Program-made: the position numbers and the translations under genes
Source: Quercus robur
Lineage: Eukaryota; Streptophyta; Magnoliopsida; Fagales; Fagaceae
DNA length: 64,000 nucleotides
NCBI RefSeq assembly: GCF_932294415.1
Contig: NC_065541.1
Coordinates: 29,558,790-29,622,789, forward strand
Reading direction: 5' to 3'
The notes under the pieces: model-generated
Database searches by the model: none
What the model was told of the DNA's origin: nothing
What the model saw: the letters and a program-made list of their open reading frames with translations, nothing else
Shown here: piece after piece, positions 42,356 through 55,208 of the stretch
Layout: each line of letters begins with the position of its first letter
Position numbering within the stretch: position 1 is the stretch's first letter

Positions 42356-45300
42356 AACCATAGAAGTTGTAGGTAATGGCTGCACCATGACACCATCTGA
42401 AATTTTGGAGCTTTATTAATTATATTAATAGTACACCCCTATGGAAGTCATAAGAAATGATGCTGATGTATATGGGGCAGATAATTTTGAATGTGTACTT
42501 ATGTCATAAACATTTCATGATGCTGCATTCATATATCTTTGCATTATTGTACACCAACTTTTATGGCACATAAATGCCATTTGTTTTGTTTAAAATATAA
42601 GGTTCATTTATGGAAAGCCAGACGTTCCAAAAGCATCTCCTGAGATTGCCTCCGAGGTATACTCAGAGTTAGCAGATTTACAGAGAAATGAAGACTGGGA
42701 TGCTGCTGTGCAGTTGGTGGTCAAGGCAGGTGATCCAAAGGCCCAACTTTTAGCTGCCAATGATTGGTATCGGTTACGGCGTAGCCTTGAGATTATAAAG
42801 GTTGGTTTTTGATGTTTTCTTGTTTTATTTGTGAATATTGGACTCTCTCTCTCAAACTAAAACAAAGAGCTACAAAACGGTCATTTATGAAAAATAAAAT
42901 GTTAATTTGCTGCAAAAGCTACAGATGTGTGGATTCCCAATCTTGGAATAATCTAATTATACATTGATGCCCTTCTATATATTTAAGGTCCGTTTGGAAT
43001 CCGTTTATTTTGCTGAAACTGAAAACTTTTTGCTGAAAGTACTGTAGATAAAGGTAAAATTTAGTTGAAATAGTACAATAGGATCCATAAATAGTACCAA
43101 AAAGTGCAGTGAGACCCATAAATAGTAGCAAAAATAAGTTGAATAGTAAAATGAGTTTGCAAAAATAATTTTTGCCAAACGCACACTTAGATGGTTTTTT
43201 GTGGATTTGATAAAATACTATGGGACATATTAATAACTATATATGTTCACTGTTTATTAATATTTCCTTTGGAATGGCAGTCTAGTGGGTCACCTCCATC
43301 TGCTTTTCGAGTACCATATGATTCTTTCAAGGAACAATGTAGTAACGTAACAGATAGCTCTCATGGTGTCAACTATTCTACTGATGCACTGGAGGAAAAT
43401 AAATCAAAGGATTTGGATTATGACTTTAATTGTTTTTTCCTCTCTAGCCAAAGACTTGATCTCTATAGACTAATTGACTACCGGTGTGAAGATATGCTTT
43501 CAGGTAGATCTTGCTACTAAACATCACTATGTTTTTTGTTTTCTGCCACTTGAAAATCTTAAATTCTTTGAGGTGCACGCACAGCCATCTACATTTCAAT
43601 TGTCATTTACCATTCTATTTGTGTTAAAAAGGTTACTATGTTATATCTATATTGTGATCTCACACAATCACAGAGGCTTTTACACTTTTTAATATTAGTG
43701 TTTATGCAATCATTACTTATCAAAAAAAAATATATATTAGTGTTTATGCAATCATATAGAGAGATGTGCTACCTTTTACCTATAAGGATCTATACTGCTC
43801 ATAATATTGAATCTACTAGCAATGTGTTAGTTTGTTTCACCATGCTTGAAATCCATAATGACTTTCGGAATAATATCTTTCCCATCATCCCTGTTTCTTC
43901 CTTGAAAATTACAAGGCCCCTGGCCAACCAACGCATCTTCTCACTTGGCTGATAATCAGGACATCCCCTTTCACCCTTTTTAAAATAAAATAATTATGTG
44001 TGTGTGTGTGTGTGTGTTGGCACCTTGTTATCATGCCTGTCCAGTTCAAAAAAAGAAAAATGGCTGGTCATGTTGAGCACTGAGTGTTTCTTGAGGTTGG
44101 CCTAATGCCTAAGCATGAATTTCTACATGAATGGTTGATTGCATCATAAATAGCTCAAATTGCTATCATGTACTGCTAATCAATGCAAAAGAAACAAAGT
44201 ATACAATTTACTCTCAATTTCTTCAAACTTGCTTCTTGTGCAATTAGGCAGCACCATACATGAGCTGGTTTTAATAGATTCATCATCAACTCTTTGATGG
44301 GCTTTAACTGGATAAAATATATTGTGTTATTTTATTTCTTAACTTAAAATCCAGTATCTTTTAATGCGTCTTCATGTTAATAACTCTTTAAGAACAAATT
44401 ATTGGTTGCTAACCCTGTCCCATCTAATTGATCTGTATACACCACATTTACAATGACATAATTAGAGCCAATTTCACAGTTCAGCATTTTTGGCAAGTGG
44501 TGTGGACTATGGGATCTAGGTCAAGAAATTATTTAATTTCTTAAGCAGGTTAGCGGGTCTATATTTTCTCCCCCAAAAGGAGAAAAAATGAACAAGTAGT
44601 TATTGAAACAAAAAGAAAATAAGAGAAAAACTTACGATCATTTTGATGTTAATTTTAGTTGACAATTAGTCGGTCTACTTTTAGATTTAGGGCTTTGTAT
44701 TTTGTATGTATCTTGAGTGGAAGTTGACATGTTATACAAAATTGATGAGTATTGCAAGCATTTTTCTCTGCATAGTGCATATTTTGTTGGTTTGGTTAAA
44801 GGTGGCATTTATAGAGACTTAAATACCCTTCTGCTCCATTGTTTATTTATCATCTAGTTCACACAATCTTCTACCTGGTTATAATTCTTTACTCTTGAAG
44901 GACTGCAAATCAGAATTGTATCAGTAGATGATAAAATCCACTAATAAAAAAAATTTAGTAGACGATAATCTATATTTTGGGATATGTTTTTATGAAAGAG
45001 TTAAAGTAGATGCAAGGAAATTATTTGATACCCACTACAGCATTTAAATTATTGTTCAACTCTTTGGTTGTGTTCATTTGGAATGGTTGATTTTTGCCTG
45101 TAGGAGGTGATGGGATTTTGTCTGAGGCTAAATGGCTTCTTGATACTGGTCTTCTACCCAATTCAAATTCTGCAACTCGAGCAATCGGTTATAGACAAGT
45201 ACACCCTTAATATTTTCTTCTGTTCTTTCTGATTATTATTATTTTAATCTGCAAGCAGAATTGCTTGTCCTATTCAATTTTTTAATCTTGAAATTGGATC

Positions 45301-45476
45301 ATCACGAAGGAAGGCCCATCACTTGACCATTAGGCTTTTTGCATTATAATAAATTATTTTCAAATGGTTGCATAAAAAAAAATCTTCAAATGTTTTGGCT
45401 AAGTCTTTTTTTTTTTTTTTTTTTTTTTTGTGTATCTCCTGGTATCCATGACTTTCTTATAGCTCTACTTACCTTT

Positions 45477-45523
<47 letters not shown>

Positions 45524-48500
45524 CTTTTGGGAAAAAAAAAAGAACACTTTATTTTCTGAAATTTTAATTCATCAAAATTATTATTATTATTTTTAAGTCC
45601 AACCTTTAGAAAGTTGTTTCCTCTTTATTTAGTTTGAATTGAATGTTGTTACATCTTCTAACATGCCAACTATGACTTCTTTTTAACTGATCAAAAGAAA
45701 CCTGTGACTTCTTTTTTACTATTCTGATTCATGTTGTGGACTTAAATGTTATGCAATCTTTTATTCATTTAGATAAAATTGTGGTAATATTAAACATTTG
45801 ATTTTTACATGACGTTATCTTGCCTTCTTTGTCCTTGACTTAGCCATAAATTTTTTTTTTTCAACTGATGCTTGTTTTTGTTTAAATGGTTTATTCTGTT
45901 CTGGACAGTTAATGAAAGGTTCATTTGGTTTGTGTGATTTACTAATTTCAGGCTATGGAGTATTTATTACACTGTAGGGAGCTAGGAGGTAGTTCTCCCA
46001 GAGAATTTTTCACTTTCTTATCTGAATTTCAGAAAGCATCTAGGTAATGCATTTCTGTCAGCTAGTATTATTTATATGATTAATATATTAGAGTCCTGTG
46101 AATCCATAGATGTTTTTGCTATGTATTTGAGCAACACCAATTTTAATTTTTGGTAGTGGATTATTGTTTAAAAAAGAAAAAAAGAAAAAGAAAAAGGCTT
46201 CAAATTAATGGATTAGAAAGAGTATCACTAGGGATATTTTCTTTTCGGTAGTCTAGACATTTATTGGGGCCATTTTCTGGAGCAATGGTAAATGTCTAGG
46301 GCTACCAATTGCAAGTGTGGGGATTTGAGTCCAGAGAGTGGCCATTATGCAATATGTTTGATGCAGGGAGCGTAACTAAAATTATTTCATTACTTATTAT
46401 TATTTCATAATTTATTATTTTAGAATGTCTTCCAAATTTCATTTTTAAATTTTGAATTGGTTTATTATTTCAAAATTAATTATTTTAAGATTTTCTTCCA
46501 AATTTCATTTTTTAATTCTGAATTTGGCTTTCTTGTTGTTGAGGATTTTGTGGGATGTAATTGCACCTTAATTTAATTCTAGGCTTCACCATCTAAATTT
46601 TTCTTGAAAACCTTACGTTTCTCCACTTAAAGGTGCTTGGAATCGCCACCATCTAGAATTTGCCTGAAAACCTTATACTTCACCACCTTAAGGTGCTTGG
46701 AATCACAACCACAATTACAGAAACATTTCTAATCAAAATTTTTATTCAAATTGCACTGTTAGAAACTATTCCAAAGCCTCATTTTAATGGAATTAAGGGG
46801 TTTCATACATTAATGCACACTCATATTCCTCTACAACATCAAAGCCAAATTCAAAATTGAAAAAGAAATTGGCCAAGTTCCTTAATATAAAAAAATTGAA
46901 AAAGAAATTTTGTTTTTTTTTGTTTTTATTATTATTATTATTGTTGTTGTTGTTATTATTGAAAAAAGAATACTTCACGTACATATATATTGAACACAAA
47001 GAAGCCTAAAGAATTACAAAGAATTAGTTATCAAATACAAAAGTATAGCGAATTTTTGAAATAACAATGGAATTACTATTGGTAAGATCCTATACATGAG
47101 ACTGGTCGAACAAAGATCTAATGATCAATTATTTCAATTGAGTCACCAAATTTTTGGCATCTTTACAAGAATTCTAGTTCAAAATTAGAAGAAATTCTGA
47201 AATAATTTTGATTGTGCTCCCTGTATCAATGTTGAAGGGTAGGAGTGTATGCATCCTACCCTTTGAGGATGGAGGACCCCACTTAAGTAGGATCAACACT
47301 AATGAAGAACCCTTATTCTAGAAGTTTATGAAAGCAATCAAGTTCATCGATAACTAGTGGAAAGAGACATGGACATAAATTTGACCCTTGATGCAAGTTA
47401 TTGTGATAGGAAACTCACTTGTGATGCCTGTACTTGTTCTCACACTGGTTACAACTCGATCATACATTCCTCTATTACTATAATATACTTTAGAGGAACT
47501 ATATTCTTTTCTAAAACCCATTACGTAGCCATTCTAGGTACTCTATCATTCGTTTTTTCTATGTCCCGTAAAAATCATATGGAGATCTTTATTACTTTCC
47601 TATATTTCTCCATTAGAAGTCTAAATAAGAAAATTTTCTTTTGTGGTACTCTCCTAATATAAAATCAAATTGATTATTCAATTATGTTGTTTTGTGTCTT
47701 AACCTATATTCAATCACTCTCCCCCCAAAGACTAAAATAGCGTATTTGGACTCATTCTTTACTCCTTACCCATGGCCTTCATGAATTCTTTCAAATCTCC
47801 CATTATCTTTTTGACATGACCATTAAGGTTTCCTCCACTTAAAAATTGTTTCCTCATTTGGTAACCTCCCCAAATTCTTTTCTTAATGGATTCTTCCAAC
47901 CCTTTAAGTAGTGTCTGTGTTAATTATGTTAACTCTCTTGTCTCCCAGAACAAGTATTATTAACAAAATTCTTTCCTCTATCCTTTTAAACTCAACCTGC
48001 CTTTGATTTTAGGCCTCTGGCAGTGTAGAATGCACTAATTTGCGGCCTACATGCTTTCCAAAACTAAACTGAATAGAATTGTTACTTTCCAAAAATGCTT
48101 GCTGAAAATCAAAGAAAGAAGCTCTCTGATTAAGGTACAAGGGGCTCACTAAACTATCGAGAAATGGCTTTCAACCTAGGATTTCTTGAATGTGCTTTTC
48201 TTTTGTTTGAAGTTTCAACTAGGACTTCCCTCTCTACTGCAAACTATACTCTATCAGAAAGTCTTGTAATCAACTGTAATTTTTTTTCTCAACCAATCGG
48301 AAACGCTGGAAACAGGTTGAAAGTAGGGCAGAGGGTGGGTTTAGCTGATTTCAAAATCCTGTGCTCGTAGGGATCCAGGGTGAGGTTCTACTTTCTTACT
48401 CGGGAATATTTACAAGGCGACACCTTGAAATGCATACAATTGTGCCTCTCATATTTGCATGGGAGTATCTGCTGGTCAGTGTATGATTACCTTTGGTGAA

Positions 48501-51500
48501 GCAACCTGTTTTTCTACCCCATTTCTATTTTTTATCCTTTTTCTATATTCTTCGACTTCGATTTATATCTTGTATGTTCAATTTCTCTAGATTTTTCACC
48601 TACCCATAATCCATTTAGTTCCTTTGGGCACACTATGTTTATCTTTTTCCTAATCATTATATCTACTAATTTCATTAGTTTCTCTGTTAATGACCCTATA
48701 TTTCTATAAATCCTATTATCTTAGACTAATTTCTTTATCCACACCCATCCATCAAAATGGGGTGAATCATTGTTCATTTCTCACTACACGCGGGTGCTGA
48801 TGCAGTGCGTCGCTTATAGGGAACACCTTAGCTACCCTTACCCACTTTCCATTTTTTTCCAGGGTCCGATGTTGTGAATCGCTAGTAGAAAACACCCCAA
48901 GTTGTATCTACACAAGATCTATTCATAATAAAGTGACCAAATTTTACATTGGCTGTCAACCAATAGTAACCCTCCCAATTTTTTTTGGACTTGGGTATAA
49001 GAAAAATATACAACACACGTGGAGTTACTTGTGCAACTTTATAATAATAATAAAAAATTAAAAATAAAAGAAAAAAGGCTTGATGGTGGTAGCTTAGGCT
49101 TTATTACCCTGTCTAATGGAGCATGGATCACATATCCAGTTAGCTGTGCATTATGTTTTAGGACAAAGCTTGATTATGCATTTCATGCTTGAGTACTCCT
49201 TGTACCAATTATGAGTTTGATGCTCTTATTCATTATATATTAATCCAGAAATTTTAAATTTATTGGTGCAGAAATTTTGCAAAAAGGCAATTGACATGGT
49301 TTCGTAATGAGCATATATATCATTGGCTTGATGCTTCTAAGCCCCTGGTATGTCATTTCCATTCTTTACTAGTTACTAAATCTTTCTTGACAACTACATT
49401 TTTTTTTCTTCCTCTTTTCTCCTCATCTTCAAGTGCATTAGCTCATTTGGATGTCACTTGTACAAGGCTTTTGCAGTGCATTTATATGTGTACAGAATTC
49501 AACATGGGTATTGGTGTAGTTTGGGATGAATGTATTCCTTTCTGCATTTACAAGTAGAATTGGTCTTGAAGGGGCATATTTCTCATCCATGTGGAAATAA
49601 TTGTACAAGTGTTGTATGCTATGTAAAACTGAAACTGTATATATTGTTAATCTCTTCGTTTGAAAGATAATAACAAACACCGAAGGCATAAAGTTGGTAT
49701 AAATAATGAAACTAATTTTGAAGTAAAACTTACAAAAAAAATACATGATGCATGTCCTTCCCTCATATGAGTTAGGCAATGGGAGGGTTGTGTGTTCAAA
49801 ATCCACCGGAAGGAATATATGATGCTCAATCTATGTTGGCATACACATGAATTTGGAATTTGAAAGGTTTTTTATTTTCTATTACTCTAGACCAGATATT
49901 TAGCTCAATCTTAACCATGCTTATGCTGTGTACCCATTCCCACTGTATTTGAGCCCTATCCCACCATATCTTTTAAAGATAAATTATTGTTTTATAAACA
50001 ATTTTGGATACATATCCAGTATGTATCCAACATTCCAACCATATCCCCTTGTAGTTTATATACGATCGGTATCATATGACTGGTATGGCAGCAATGTTGA
50101 AGTATACATACTTCCTAGTTGTATGTTATCAAGATCCAAAATTTAGGTACAGTTCTTAACAATGAAGTATGGATTCTTAATGAAACAAAATATGGAAGGG
50201 CCACACCTTTCCTTTCCCACTTACTGTGGTGTGCTTGCTAATGCACATGGAATGGGGATAATTTGTGGTTTCCTTAGGTATATTTCTTTATATTGTAAAT
50301 TTTTTATACATCATGACCAATTAAATGTTCTTATCTAATATAAGTTCATAAGTCAGAGTTAAATCTTATCAGGAATGGAACAGTGAATCCATGAGGTATT
50401 TGCGCACATCTATTAATATTAATAATATACAGTGGGTTAACTTTATGGAATATCAATTTGCCATCTCTTATTCACCTTTCATGTATTATAACTCTAATAT
50501 CTATTTATAAGCATTGAGGAATTTATATTTGAATATTAACAATGTATTTGCACTTTTCACTTTTTATCTTATATTTTTTCAGATTTGTTGTGACAATGTT
50601 ACACTTTTTATTTTTTGCCTTGAGATTCTTTATAATCAGGAGAGGATTTTAAGTTAGACAATAATTTTATCCCCCAAATTATTTGAATTGAAAGTATTAC
50701 TTCAAAATATGCATAATGGGAAATTGCCAAATTCTACCAAAGGGACTCCATCAGATTTGAGATGCTTCAGTAGAATGTAGAGATTGTGTGAAAGAGTGCC
50801 CACAATATGATTTGAAATCTTTCTAATCATAGCATATATTGGATCTTTTTCCCTTGCTATTTTCATATACCTATTCTCATGTGATTGTAAATGATGGTTA
50901 TTTTTGTTATTCTTGTATTGCTCATATTCCTATTTTCTGCACGCATGAATTTTTTCTATTGTGAGTTTGAACTTTGAAGCATGTTTCTTCTCCATACAGA
51001 TCCTATAGAGATATTCTTCCTACCATGCTCAAAGGCTTACTATGTATAATGTATTACTTCTAATAATTAATGTTATTATTATTATTACTATTAATGCTGT
51101 TTTCATGCAACAGGCTGATAGTGTACATGTAAACGTGAATATATTTAACACTGAAATCTGGAATTTGTCAAGATGCAAGGAACATGTGACTGTCAAATTT
51201 ATTGATCTTTGGTGGACTTGCAGCAAATGGATTTGCTAGTCCGGCAACCTTTTTTTAGCTCTTTAGCTGGTGTACAGCTTGTCATCTTTTAGAGGTGACA
51301 GTGACTCTCCGAAAGCATGCTATGGGTTTTTCCAATCGATCATTTGAATTCCTTATTTTTTTCCCCTACGATATATTTTACATTGAAAGACCAATAACAA
51401 TCCAAAGAGCCCTCATTTTGATTATTCAGGTTTGACAACAAACTTTTCTATCTTGGGGGAGATGCCTTCAAATTGGTTTGGCTAAAAGGTTTCATTTTTA

Positions 51501-52049
51501 TCTGGTCTTGGATAGGATTTGCGAAATGATAACATTTTGTGGGTTGACTTTTTCTGCTTACAAATTAAGTCGTCTTAGTTACTGCAATTACAGTTGTGAG
51601 ACCATTTAGCTTTATGCAACATAAGTTTCTTAGATACTGATTTATGTGAGCTTGTTGTATTGGCACCAAAAGAAAAATTATTGAATCATATCAGGCCCTT
51701 AAATTCTGTTGCTTAAAATCAGGGACAATTTTGCAGGAACAGGTGCTGAACTTCATTTATGATTCATACCATGATGAAAGTGGAGTTTTGGTGGTGCCTG
51801 AATCACTAAGAATGAAGAAAGATACAAGCCACCGAGAAGCTTCCAAACTTAAGGGTTACCGCACCAAAAATAGGTATAAAATAGTTATATTTGTTATAAA
51901 GTTGTTGGGTTGTTTATTGCAAAGGTCTAAAAGGCTCTCTTTAAATGTGAAGGCATTTTGTCAGCCGTCATGATTGTTCAGATATTTTGGACTGGATGAG
52001 CAGAACCCAAGGGTCATCAAGCAATGAAGCTATTTTTTCGTTCACCTGA
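40298..52049 (+). CDS. IPT9: tRNA dimethylallyltransferase (isopentenyltransferase 9)
   Basis: Eleven exons: 40298-40513, 40615-40668, 40750-40792, 40947-41055, 42602-42800, 43281-43503, 45104-45198, 45952-46043, 49272-49347, 51737-51873 and 51953-52049. Phases agree throughout and give 446 residues. The enzyme transfers a dimethylallyl group to adenine-37 of UNN-decoding tRNAs and is a source of cis-zeatin cytokinins. Visible motifs are the P-loop GPTGAGKS (44-51), [20 protein letters not shown], the conserved GGTGLYLRW (133-141) and [12 protein letters not shown]. The basic, Ser/Thr-containing N-terminus fits organelle targeting. It lacks the C-terminal zinc finger of IPT2, matching IPT9. 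The last exon ([15 protein letters not shown]...) follows a 79-bp intron. Introns hold SINEs and a MITE. Confidence 0.95.
40531..40554. repeat. (TTAG)n microsatellite
   Basis: Six ttag units in IPT9 intron 1. Confidence 0.9.
41143..41162. repeat. (AC)n microsatellite
   Basis: About ten ac units in IPT9 intron 4, followed by aacaac repeats. Confidence 0.9.
41505..41610 (+). mobile_element. SINE in IPT9 intron 4
   Basis: An A-box-like tagcttatatggt (41513-41525) and a B-box-like ggcttcaagacc (41563-41574) have the spacing of tRNA-derived SINEs. It abuts an inverted second SINE. Confidence 0.6.
41611..41722 (-). mobile_element. SINE in IPT9 intron 4, inverted
   Basis: On the minus strand gagcttgtagttcaactagc (A-box region) is followed by aggtttaagtccccc (B-box region), and the T-run 41611-41620 is the A-tail. 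The start closely matches the SINE at 30168. Confidence 0.75.
42985..43188. mobile_element. hAT-like MITE in IPT9 intron 5
   Basis: aaggtccgtttgga at the left and gccaaacgcacactt at the right are inverted. The interior shares gctgaaactgaaaactttt and tactgtaga words with the MITEs at 28773 and 56214. Confidence 0.65.
45406..45523. repeat. Two long T-runs in IPT9 intron 7
   Basis: T-runs at 45406-45429 and 45474-45523 (one interruption). They may be tails of decayed retroposons on the minus strand. Homopolymer length is uncertain in any assembly. Confidence 0.7.
46262..46345 (+). mobile_element. Possible SINE remnant in IPT9 intron 8
   Basis: gagcaatggtaaatg and ggggatttgagtcc have A- and B-box character and spacing. 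No clear A-tail was found. Confidence 0.4.
46587..46706. repeat. Two tandem copies of a 60-bp unit
   Basis: caccatct ... ccttgaaaaccttac-like and aggtgcttggaatc landmarks recur 60 bases apart. They lie in IPT9 intron 8. Confidence 0.8.
46710..49271. other. Remaining part of IPT9 intron 8, no gene recognised
   Basis: About 2.5 kb of intron with a (TTA/TTG)n tract near 46925-46960. Its composition is less AT-rich than neighbouring introns at 47200-48900. I looked for organellar or transposon coding motifs and found none I could defend. Confidence 0.4.
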
Positions 52050-52650
52050 ATCTAAATTCATTATGAGAATGACCTTACAGAATCCAAAATGAAACAATTT
52101 TCCCCCTTTCAGAGGTAAGTTTTCAAGGCCCTTGCCTTATTATAGCATATTTCTATCCTTGTCCAATTTGATCAAGACCTTTGAGCATTCATCTTTTTTG
52201 CAGAGACTCAAAAAAGAGAAATATATAGGAAGCATTCATCTTTTTTGGAAGCCAAATTGAGTTTGTTTCATAAAGGAGGATTTTGATAATGAGATCAGTG
52301 TATGTATTTGTAATCAATATAGTCTACTGCCACATTCATTTTCTGCTTAAATTGAAGTATGTAAGAGCATCTCATAAGTGGATGTAAAATTTTTGTATAT
52401 TTTGCGAAAAAAAAAAAACATACTTTTTTATTTTACATATCTATTTTTACAAAATGCCCACATCAATTTGTCTATTTTATACACTCTTTTATTTAAACAA
52501 TATTTTTCTCACATTTTTATTATTATTATTTCACACCAACCATATGGCCCACCAACTTTAACACACATGCTGACGCTTTCCCTTTATTTTTCCCATTCTT
52601 TTTCGTCTTTTTCTTTCTTCTCCTTCTTCTTCTTCTTCTTCTTCTTCTTC

Positions 52651-52998
52651 TTTTATCATTCTCTCAATTCATATTTCTCTCTATCTTCCCAGTTCCCTCA
52701 ATTCATATTTCTTTCTAATGGCTTCATCATTCTCTCTATCTTCAAATTGGCCTCTTCTTCTTCTTCTTTTATCATTCTCTCAATTCATATTCCTCTCTAT
52801 CTTCCCAGTTCCCTCAATTCATATTTCTTTCTAATGGCTTCATCATTCTCTCTATCTTCAAATTGGCCTCTTCTTCTTCTTCTTTTATCATTCTCTCAAT
52901 TCATATTTCTCTCTATCTTCCCAGTTCCCTCAATGCATATTTCTTTCTAATGGCTTCATCATTCTCTCTATCTTCAAATTGGCCTCTTCTTCTTCTTC
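52651..52998. repeat. Tandem array, 3 units of 116 bp, pyrimidine-rich
   Basis: ttttatcattctctcaattc starts at 52651, 52767 and 52883, exactly 116 bases apart. Each unit ends in (CTT)n. Open frames across it are low-complexity artefacts. Confidence 0.95.
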
Positions 52999-53151
52999 TT
53001 CTAATGGCTTCTATATGTATAATATTTTATACATTATTATTTCTAAAGCAAAATAGAAGCCATTTGAAAATATCAATAATTCTGTCAAACCTTTAGCCTA
53101 ATATAAGGATGAAGAGGCCTTACATCAACTAATAAACTTGATATATCAGGA

Positions 53152-53155
<4 letters not shown>

Positions 53156-53179
<24 letters not shown>
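53156..53179. repeat. (AT)n microsatellite
   Basis: About twelve at units. Confidence 0.85.
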
Positions 53180-53192
<13 letters not shown>

Positions 53193-53292
53193 AAGAGGAT
53201 TCCCTCTTTGGATTGCACGTTTACAATTTTAATTTTTTTTAATCGGTTGCAAATTTTTTTTTTTCTTTTCTAAATAGTTATCTATTTCATTC

Positions 53293-53295
<3 letters not shown>

Positions 53296-53344
<49 letters not shown>
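53296..53344. repeat. A-run of 49
   Basis: An uninterrupted homopolymer. No retroposed gene body was recognised upstream. Confidence 0.85.
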
Positions 53345-53347
<3 letters not shown>

Positions 53348-53810
53348 CACGTTTCATTGCCTTCCATGCACTATTTACATGATTACAGGTTTTCTTTTTC
53401 CTAAAAATTATTGTAGCATACATTATCTCTAAATTAGCTATATCTCACCGGTTTCTAAAAAAGAGAAGAGATTTATCCTATTCACTTACTAGGATAAATA
53501 CAAAATAAAAATGTAAAATTGTGTTTCATTTTAAAATCCCACTAACTCACATTTCTTACCTACTTACTTGTCCAGTGTAAAAAAAAGTAAAAAAAAAAAA
53601 GACAAACTATTTATTAGTTATCATGTACATATTATACTCACAATTTTCCACAATCATTTGTGTTTATTTTGCATATATGTGATTATTTTACCTGTTGAAA
53701 AAAAAAATAGAAGAGCCTCCGAGAGGCTAGTGTGTGTGTGCACTACACACACTAAGGTGTAAGATTTTTTTTAAATATATATCTTTTTTGGTAGGAGAAC
53801 TTGTAAAAGT

Positions 53811-54427
53811 TAAAGACATGTTTGGTATGAGAATTTTTGTTCTTGTTTTTAAAACAATATGAAAATAGTATTTACATTATTTGTGTTTGACTCCCATTTT
53901 TAAGAACAATTTTCAAAATACTGGGAAAAAAATGTTTGGAAAGAACATTTCTACTTTGACATTTAATATATATATATATATATATATATTATTATTATTA
54001 TAAAAAGTAACGTGTAGATTATTAATTTTTTTTGGATAATGACAAGCTTCAAAATTAAAGTGTGAGAATATAACTAATGTACTTTTAAAATTTTTATTTA
54101 TTTGTAATGATTTGTTTCAAATTTGAAGTGTGAGAATTTTTTTGTAATAAAGATAAGTTCATTAATTTAAGAGTTAAAAGAGTTTGGGCAGATATGTTGG
54201 GTCCAATTTTTTCAATTATACCATTAAAAATATTTTTTATATCTTGAAAACATCCTCTTAGTTGTTTCCAAAATCTTGTTTTGAATAAGGAAAATAAGAA
54301 ATAATTTTCTAAAAACTATATTTAAAGAACATTAGCTAAATAATAGATTCAAGTGTGGGACTCACCATTTTTTGGTTTCTAAAAAAAAATTATTGTATTT
54401 AAATCCTCTTACCAAACAATCCTTAAA
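53811..54427. mobile_element. MITE of about 617 bp
   Basis: taaagacatgtttggtatga and the reverse complement of the right end (ttaaggattgtttggtaaga) form imperfect terminal inverted repeats. The interior is AT-rich, with a (TA)n tract near 53969-53990, and is non-coding. Confidence 0.65.
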
Positions 54428-54722
54428 TATTTATGAAGAATTAAACTCTGAATTTTTTTGATTAACAGGAAAATTGGTGCATAGTATAGTGGTTGATCAA
54501 ATATGCGTTATGATGATCATCGAATTGAAGGCATTACTCAAAAGCACATTTTTGGATGGAAGGTGAAAGAAGGGTTTATTTGTTTCGCATATAGGATACA
54601 AAATTTCGGACAATTCGAATTTATTGTGTTTCCTTTTTGAAAACCTGTGTGTTTGGCGTCTTGCTTTTTGTCTCACTTTTTTTTTTTTTCTTTTGCAAAT
54701 AATCTATCTTTTAATTTTTTGT

Positions 54723-55208
54723 CATACATTTAACATATAAGTTACCAAAAAAATTACTATATCTTTTGATGAACACTATGCAAATAAGCTGTTCCTAAAC
54801 ACAAATAAGTATGCTTATTTGCTTAAGTGTTTATCTAGTTGCTTGCTAAGAATACTATAGATAAAAGCTAAATAAAATAAGTTGGTTGTTAGTTGCTTCT
54901 TTTGTGTTTTTGGCTTATTGCTTTTTTTTTTTTTTTTTTTTTTTGGGACCCACGTAAGACTCCCAAACAACATAGTCAATAAGCAAACCATAGAGAAAAT
55001 AAGCAAAAAGCTAGCTTTTGCATTACTTCCCAAATGTATGCTTGTTAAAAACACTTTTTGTCTCATCTTTAAGCAAATAAGCTAACCATGGAAATAAGCT
55101 TTATTTTAGTTTTGTCACACATTTAACATAAAAAAGTTACCAAAACCTATGTCTTTTGATAAACACTGTACAAATAAGTTGTTCCCAAACATAAATAAGT
55201 CTACTTAT
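54723..55208. repeat. Direct repeat pair of about 100 bp
   Basis: catttaacataTaagttacc ... gcttatttgcttaa-like sequence at 54723-54825 is repeated with substitutions at 55107-55208. About 280 bp separate them, including a T-run and gggacccacgtaagactccc. Confidence 0.75.

Noticed and set aside
47357..47662. 101-codon open frame in IPT9 intron 8
   Set aside because: No domain, no start context and intronic position; treated as chance.
52378..52950. 190-codon open frame
   Set aside because: It runs through pyrimidine-rich 116-bp repeats and yields Ser/Phe/Leu low complexity.
53296..53344. Tail of a processed pseudogene
   Set aside because: No gene body or target duplication could be found beside the A-run.
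54469..54484. Final exon of IPT9 ending in KIGA
   Set aside because: The splice phase fits, but the exon at 51953-52049 encodes [15 protein letters not shown], which matches the expected family C-terminus and lies closer.
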